This document shows, piece after piece, positions 7,136 through 10,857 of a DNA stretch of 10,857 nucleotides. The first letter of the stretch is position 1; each line of letters begins with the position of its first letter. The notes below the pieces were generated by a model. It did not search any database, had not been told where the DNA came from, and saw only the letters and a program-made list of their open reading frames with translations. The DNA is taken from the NCBI RefSeq assembly GCF_020686945.1, contig NZ_JAJEPR010000057.1, forward strand, positions 1-10,857, in the 5' to 3' direction. The translations under genes were made by a program, and so were the position numbers. This stretch comes from Limivivens faecihominis. Lineage in GTDB: Bacteria; Bacillota; Clostridia; Lachnospirales; Lachnospiraceae.

Positions 7136-9238
7136 CTACTCCCTGGAAACCTGAAACTCCAGCCGTACCGGCGCACAGCCCATCAGCTCCACGCTTCGCT
7201 CATCTGGCTGGGAAAAGCCTGCGTAGATTTCAAAGGTTCCGGCGGCAGTCTGGCGCTGTCCCTTTTCATCCACTATAGTAAAGGCGCTCTCGTCCAGCGT
7301 AAGTGTCTTCTCCAGGGTCTCGCCAGGCTGAACGGTGATCCGGCTGAAGGCAGCAAGGGCCGGATGAAGGGGTGCATAGGGAGATTTGCTGTTCTTCACA
7401 TAGACCTGAATCGTCTCGGTCACTTCCTGGTCGCCGGAATTATAAACAGTGACGCTCACATCCGCCCCAGTTCCATTTTCCTGAATTTTGGCGGCGGTAA
7501 GCTCCAGTTTTCCGTAGGTCAGGCCATAGCCAAAAGGATACTGGGCTTTGCCTTTCATATAACGGTAGGTACGCCCCTCCATCGTGTAGTCCTCAAAGTC
7601 CGGAAGCTCTTCCAGAGATTCATAGAAGGTGACAGGCAGTTTTCCGGTGGGAGCAGTCTCTCCGAAGAGGACCTTTGCTGCCGCGCGGCCGCCCTCGCCG
7701 CCGGGGTACCAGAGAACCAGAATCGCGTCGAAATGCTCTCTCGCATAGGAAAGATCGATGTCGCTTCCGGCCATCAGGCAGAGGATCACAGGCTTGCCGC
7801 ACTCTGCAACGACCTCCATGAGTGCCCTCTGGGATTCCGGCAGGAGCAGATCCCCCTTATCTCCTGAAGCATAGCTGTTTCCGGCATCGCCTTCTTCTCC
7901 TTCCAGCTCTTCATTCAGGCCGACGCAGAGAATCACCACATCGCTGTGTTCCGCCACACTTCTGGCCTCAGAAAGGCGATCGTCTGCAGAAGCCAGACCT
8001 TCTACCCGGTCTTTGCAGATATCACAGCCCACAGAGGTGAGAACACGCACGGAATCTCCGAGATAATCCTGCAGACCTTCCTGCACCGTCACATAGCGGG
8101 AGGCGGTTCCATGATAGTTTCCAATCAGCGCTTTCCGGCTGTCCGCATTCGGGCCGATGATGCCGATCGTGTGAAGCTTTTCTTTTTCCAAAGGAAGGAT
8201 TCCGTTGTTTTTCAGTAAAACAAAGCTCTCTGCCGCCGCTTTTTCTGCCAGAGCCAGATGCTCTTTGGACTCCACCTCCAGATAAGAAAGCTGATCAAAC
8301 TCCGTCTCGTCAAAAAGCCCCAGAAGATACCGGGTGGTAAAGAGACGGACTGCCGCTTCTGTGATCTTCTCCCCGGAAACCAGGCCGTCCTCACAGGCCT
8401 TCTGCACATAAAGATAGGTGTTGCCGCAGTTCAGATCACAGCCGTGATTGATCGCCAGAGCCGCAGATTGCTCAGCAGTGGATGTCACCATATGGCCGGT
8501 ATGAAAATCGCGGATGGCCCAGCAGTCGGAGACAAAATGCCCCTGGAAGCCCCATTCGCCCCGGAGGATGCTCTGAAGCTTGTCGCTGCCGCAGCTGGGC
8601 TCCCCATCCACCCGGTTGTAGGCTCCCATGATGGCCTCCACCCCTGCGTCCTTCACCAGCATCTCAAAGGCCGGAAGGTAGGTCTCGTGAAGATCTTTTT
8701 CTGTAGGCCGGGCGTCAAACTCATGGCGCAGAGCCTCCGGTCCGGAGTGAACCGCAAAATGCTTCGCGCAGGCGGCGGCCTTCATATACGCTCCGTCCCC
8801 CTGGAGGCCTTTTACAAAAGCGGTTCCCAGTTTTCCGGTGAGGTAAGGGTCCTCTCCGTAGGTCTCATGACCCCGGCCCCATCTGGGATCACGGAAAATG
8901 TTGACATTCGGAGACCAGAAGGTCAGTCCCTTATAAATATCCCTGTCATTGTGCTTCACATTCTCATTGTATTTCGCTCTTCCCTCAGTGGCAATAACCT
9001 CCGCCACCTCATGAAGAAGCTCCGTATCAAAGCTGGCTGCCAGACCGATCGCCTGCGGAAAAACCGTCGCCTGACCGCTTCTGGCCACGCCATGAAGTCC
9101 CTCATTCCACCAGTTGTACGCCTGAATCCCCAAGTGTCTGATGGCAGGCGCGTCGTAACGTAACTGGCTGCATTTTTCCTCCAGGGTCATTTTTGCTACC
9201 AGTTCTCTGGCCCGCTCTCTTGCTTCTTCTCGTGTCAT
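7136..9238 (-). CDS. GH3 glycoside hydrolase, beta-xylosidase/beta-glucosidase type
   Basis: A 700-residue cytoplasmic enzyme, with no signal peptide, that should release the non-reducing end sugar from short beta-linked oligosaccharides. The GH3 N-terminal barrel (about 10-310) has YNWWNEGLHGVAR, typical of the beta-xylosidase branch, the substrate-contact Lys159-His160, and the nucleophile Asp238 in FVSDCWAI. The GH3 C-terminal domain (about 335-570) holds the probable acid/base Glu among residues 446-449 (LEGEEGD), and the family marker YPFGYGLTYG closes this region (567-576). A fibronectin-III-like domain ends the protein (about 575-700). No PA14 insert is present. The ATG follows AGGAG at a normal distance. 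Xylosidase versus glucosidase activity cannot be settled by eye. Only about 30 bases separate it from the upstream terminator, so its promoter is unclear. Its base composition is clearly more GC-rich than the genes to the left. Confidence 0.9.
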   Translation of the reverse strand: MTREEARERARELVAKMTLEEKCSQLRYDAPAIRHLGIQAYNWWNEGLHGVARSGQATVFPQAIGLAASFDTELLHEVAEVIATEGRAKYNENVKHNDRDIYKGLTFWSPNVNIFRDPRWGRGHETYGEDPYLTGKLGTAFVKGLQGDGAYMKAAACAKHFAVHSGPEALRHEFDARPTEKDLHETYLPAFEMLVKDAGVEAIMGAYNRVDGEPSCGSDKLQSILRGEWGFQGHFVSDCWAIRDFHTGHMVTSTAEQSAALAINHGCDLNCGNTYLYVQKACEDGLVSGEKITEAAVRLFTTRYLLGLFDETEFDQLSYLEVESKEHLALAEKAAAESFVLLKNNGILPLEKEKLHTIGIIGPNADSRKALIGNYHGTASRYVTVQEGLQDYLGDSVRVLTSVGCDICKDRVEGLASADDRLSEARSVAEHSDVVILCVGLNEELEGEEGDAGNSYASGDKGDLLLPESQRALMEVVAECGKPVILCLMAGSDIDLSYAREHFDAILVLWYPGGEGGRAAAKVLFGETAPTGKLPVTFYESLEELPDFEDYTMEGRTYRYMKGKAQYPFGYGLTYGKLELTAAKIQENGTGADVSVTVYNSGDQEVTETIQVYVKNSKSPYAPLHPALAAFSRITVQPGETLEKTLTLDESAFTIVDEKGQRQTAAGTFEIYAGFSQPDERSVELMGCAPVRLEFQVSRE

Positions 9239-9267
9239 CTTTTGCCATCTCCTTTCTGTCTGTTTGC

Positions 9268-9309
9268 AAAAAAGGAGCCCCTCCGCCTTTTGGGGCGTAG
9301 CTGCTCCTT
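9268..9309 (-). terminator. Intrinsic terminator of pepC
   Basis: On the minus strand AAGGAGC (9309-9303) pairs with GCTCCTT (9278-9272). GC-rich inner sequence can form further pairs (CGCC with GGCG), and a run of T's follows (9273-9268). It lies between the pepC stop and the GH3 start. Because it overlaps the only space for a GH3 promoter, it may be a partial terminator. Confidence 0.8.
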
Positions 9310-9332
9310 CTTTATAATAAACTATATATCTC

Positions 9333-10664
9333 TTATGCCAGAGATCCCATCGGATCCCAGGGTTTCAGCATGATCGGCTCGCTGTCGTAAGCCTCCAGTG
9401 CCTCTTTCGGGAGATATTTTTTGTTGACTACGATCTGGTAGGTGTACTCGTCGAACCAGCGGTCGGACATCACATAGTAACCATCTTTACCAGCGTCCTC
9501 GCCCCAGCTGTTCTCGACTCTCCAGCGGTTGGGCTTGCCATCCTCGTCCAGGTTGACACCTTGGAATACCATGGCATGGGTCATCAGGCTCTGGCTGTAC
9601 TCCAGTCTCTCAGCTTTGTTCATACCGAAGGTGGTTCCGAAAAGACCGTCTACGCCGTAGATATCCAGATCCATGATACCCTCACGGCAGGAGCGCTGTC
9701 CTACATCGCTTCCGAACCATACCGGCTCGCCGTCCTGCATCTGAGCGATGGCTGCTTTTTTCAGCTCCTCGATCGGCAGGTTTACATATTTCACCTGGCG
9801 TCCTTCCAGAACGTTGCCCAGATACTCTACGCTATAGCTGCGGTAGTAGGGCTTATCCTCGGTCGGAGCGTTGATGATGCTGATGTAAGCATCCAGGTTC
9901 AGGCCGATGTACTTCTCATAGAAAGCCTGCGGAGTCAGGTTCAGATCGCGGTGGAAGTTCTTGTCTTTATCACGGTACTCGAAATCAAAGGTCTTGGGCG
10001 GTTTACCAAGACAAATACAGAGCATGTTGTAAACGGTCTGCATCATCTCATCTTTCATAGCACGAAGCTCGGCATCGGTTTTGCCCTCTTTGTGTGCTTT
10101 TCTTAAGATGCAGGCATACTCACGGAGCTTCTCGGTCATGTAGGAAACCATCTCGCCCGTTGCAGAGGAGGAAAAGGTCTCCGGCATTGCTCCCTTCGGA
10201 ACCAGGCCGTATTTGCTTACGATTGCAGTCAGCATATCCCACTGTCCGCCGTCATTTAAAGGCATGGAAAGCAGATGAGCGATGAGTCTTCCGTCGGTCG
10301 GCTCGTCCAGAGTTTTCAGGATGCTCTCCAGGAAATAGTTGGATTTCTCCAGCTTGTCATAGAACAGTGTGTAGTTCTGAGAAAGCTCGAAGGTCTCAAG
10401 ATTCAGTTTCTTGATCACCTGGAAACGCAGGCAGTTCAATGCTGCGAACATCCAGCAGCGGCCGCTCTTTTTCTGGTTGGTAATTTTTCCCTGCTCCAGG
10501 CTGATGGAAAAATCAAAGGTGGTCTTTCTCTCGGTCTCGTAATTTTTCGCGGAAGCATTTACGCCGTTAGCAGCTACTGCGTTCATAGCCATGGCATTGG
10601 CGCGGTTGGCATCAAAGTTTTTTTCAAACTTTTCCAAGCTCTCCATAGAAATTGTTGTGTTCAT
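9333..10664 (-). CDS. pepC: Aminopeptidase C / bleomycin-hydrolase-type cysteine peptidase
   Basis: A 443-residue cytoplasmic cysteine aminopeptidase of family C1B, which trims N-terminal residues from peptides and normally forms a hexameric barrel. The catalytic set is complete: Gln64 (oxyanion hole) and Cys70 in QKKSGRCWMFAALN, His363 in MTHAMVFQGV, and Asn385 in WRVENSWGED. The C-terminus PWDPMGSLA is the conserved tail that, in this family, lies in the active-site cleft and sets exopeptidase action. Length is normal for PepC. The ATG follows AAAGGAG at nine bases, and an extended -10 promoter lies upstream. It is probably a housekeeping gene for peptide nitrogen use. The GH3 gene downstream is separated by a terminator. 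Confidence 0.94.
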   Translation of the reverse strand: MNTTISMESLEKFEKNFDANRANAMAMNAVAANGVNASAKNYETERKTTFDFSISLEQGKITNQKKSGRCWMFAALNCLRFQVIKKLNLETFELSQNYTLFYDKLEKSNYFLESILKTLDEPTDGRLIAHLLSMPLNDGGQWDMLTAIVSKYGLVPKGAMPETFSSSATGEMVSYMTEKLREYACILRKAHKEGKTDAELRAMKDEMMQTVYNMLCICLGKPPKTFDFEYRDKDKNFHRDLNLTPQAFYEKYIGLNLDAYISIINAPTEDKPYYRSYSVEYLGNVLEGRQVKYVNLPIEELKKAAIAQMQDGEPVWFGSDVGQRSCREGIMDLDIYGVDGLFGTTFGMNKAERLEYSQSLMTHAMVFQGVNLDEDGKPNRWRVENSWGEDAGKDGYYVMSDRWFDEYTYQIVVNKKYLPKEALEAYDSEPIMLKPWDPMGSLA

Positions 10665-10699
10665 TTTTAAAGTCTCCTTTGTAAAAATACTGTACTCTT

Positions 10700-10708
10700 A
10701 TTCTAACA
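10700..10708 (-). promoter_or_regulatory. Extended -10 promoter of pepC
   Basis: On the minus strand TGTTAGAAT (10708-10700) matches the extended -10 pattern TGnTAnAAT. No good -35 is present, which is tolerated for this promoter type. Transcription would start near 10693, about 30 bases before the ATG, with AAAGGAG in the leader. Confidence 0.55.
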
Positions 10709-10781
10709 TATTTTTTTTAAAATGGTTGAGAATTTTCTTCACAATCGTCTTTCTTTTTTTGCACAATTCAAGATACCAGGG

Positions 10782-10857
10782 GTGACATGCTCCCACCACT
10801 TAAATCTTACGATTTTGAAGTGGGGGCTTCCTGCTCGATTGCCTTTTAAGGCAAAGC
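10782..10857 (-). mobile_element. Partial right end of an IS200/IS605-type element (guide-RNA 3' region)
   Basis: Read on the minus strand this gives AGCAGGAAGCCCCCACTTC, a hairpin and then GGTGGGAGCATGTCAC, which I recognise as the style of IS605/TnpB element right ends in Clostridia. The main hairpin pairs 10818-10823 with 10796-10801 and 10811-10815 with 10802-10806 around a GTAA loop, plus GGG/CCC outside. A second inverted repeat (TTGCCTTTTAAGGCAA, 10840-10855) lies on the edge side. In such elements this region is the scaffold end of the TnpB guide RNA and the substrate of TnpA. Any tnpB lies beyond the right edge. A short open frame ending at 10800 (RQSSRKPPLQNRKI at its end) could be its last codons, but this is uncertain. 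The exact boundary near 10782 is inferred. Confidence 0.55.

Noticed and set aside
8258..9163. Long plus-strand open frame (301 codons) opposite the GH3 gene
   Set aside because: The minus-strand frame has full GH3 catalytic motifs. The plus-strand translation shows no recognisable domain and is a shadow of GC-rich coding sequence.
9561..10106. Plus-strand open frame opposite pepC
   Set aside because: It lies opposite a complete PepC with all catalytic residues and shows no domain of its own.

Overview
The window looks like part of a chromosome from a Gram-positive gut Clostridium relative, most likely Lachnospiraceae. The evidence is strong AGGAG-type ribosome sites, a YesM/YesN-type two-component system with an AraC output, an acidic Thr/Glu-rich secreted protein, a cytoplasmic GH3 glycosidase and a PepC-type aminopeptidase. 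The family-level assignment is inference. All six confident protein-coding genes lie on the minus strand, so the reading order is from right to left.

From the right: about 75 bases at the edge (10782-10857) look like the 3' end of an IS200/IS605-type element, the region that in TnpB elements forms the end of the guide RNA. Most of that element is outside the window. Next come pepC (9333-10664) with an extended -10 promoter and a strong terminator, then a GH3 beta-xylosidase/beta-glucosidase (7136-9238). A secreted NUP-family (purine nucleoside permease/phosphorylase-like) protein follows (5724-6941), with its own promoter, a signal peptide, a low-complexity acidic linker carrying an exact 27-bp tandem duplication, and a terminator.

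The middle holds a two-gene anti-phage defence cassette of the Septu type. It has an SMC/ABC-like ATPase (ptuA, 4347-5564) and an overlapping HNH endonuclease (ptuB, 3674-4354), with a promoter just upstream and a hairpin just downstream. No reverse transcriptase or retron RNA is visible, so this is read as stand-alone Septu rather than a retron-Septu. The cassette is bracketed by two hairpins whose stems share the core ACTGCC(T/G)CTG.

The left third is a translationally coupled sensor kinase/response regulator pair (3548 down to 154) of the kind that usually controls sugar uptake or glycan-use genes. No target transporter is in the window. The left half (two-component system, and to a lesser degree Septu) is visibly more AT-rich than the GH3/pepC half, which suggests the two halves have different histories.

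The best candidates for a second look are the Septu pair with its bracketing hairpins and the guide-RNA-like element end beside pepC.
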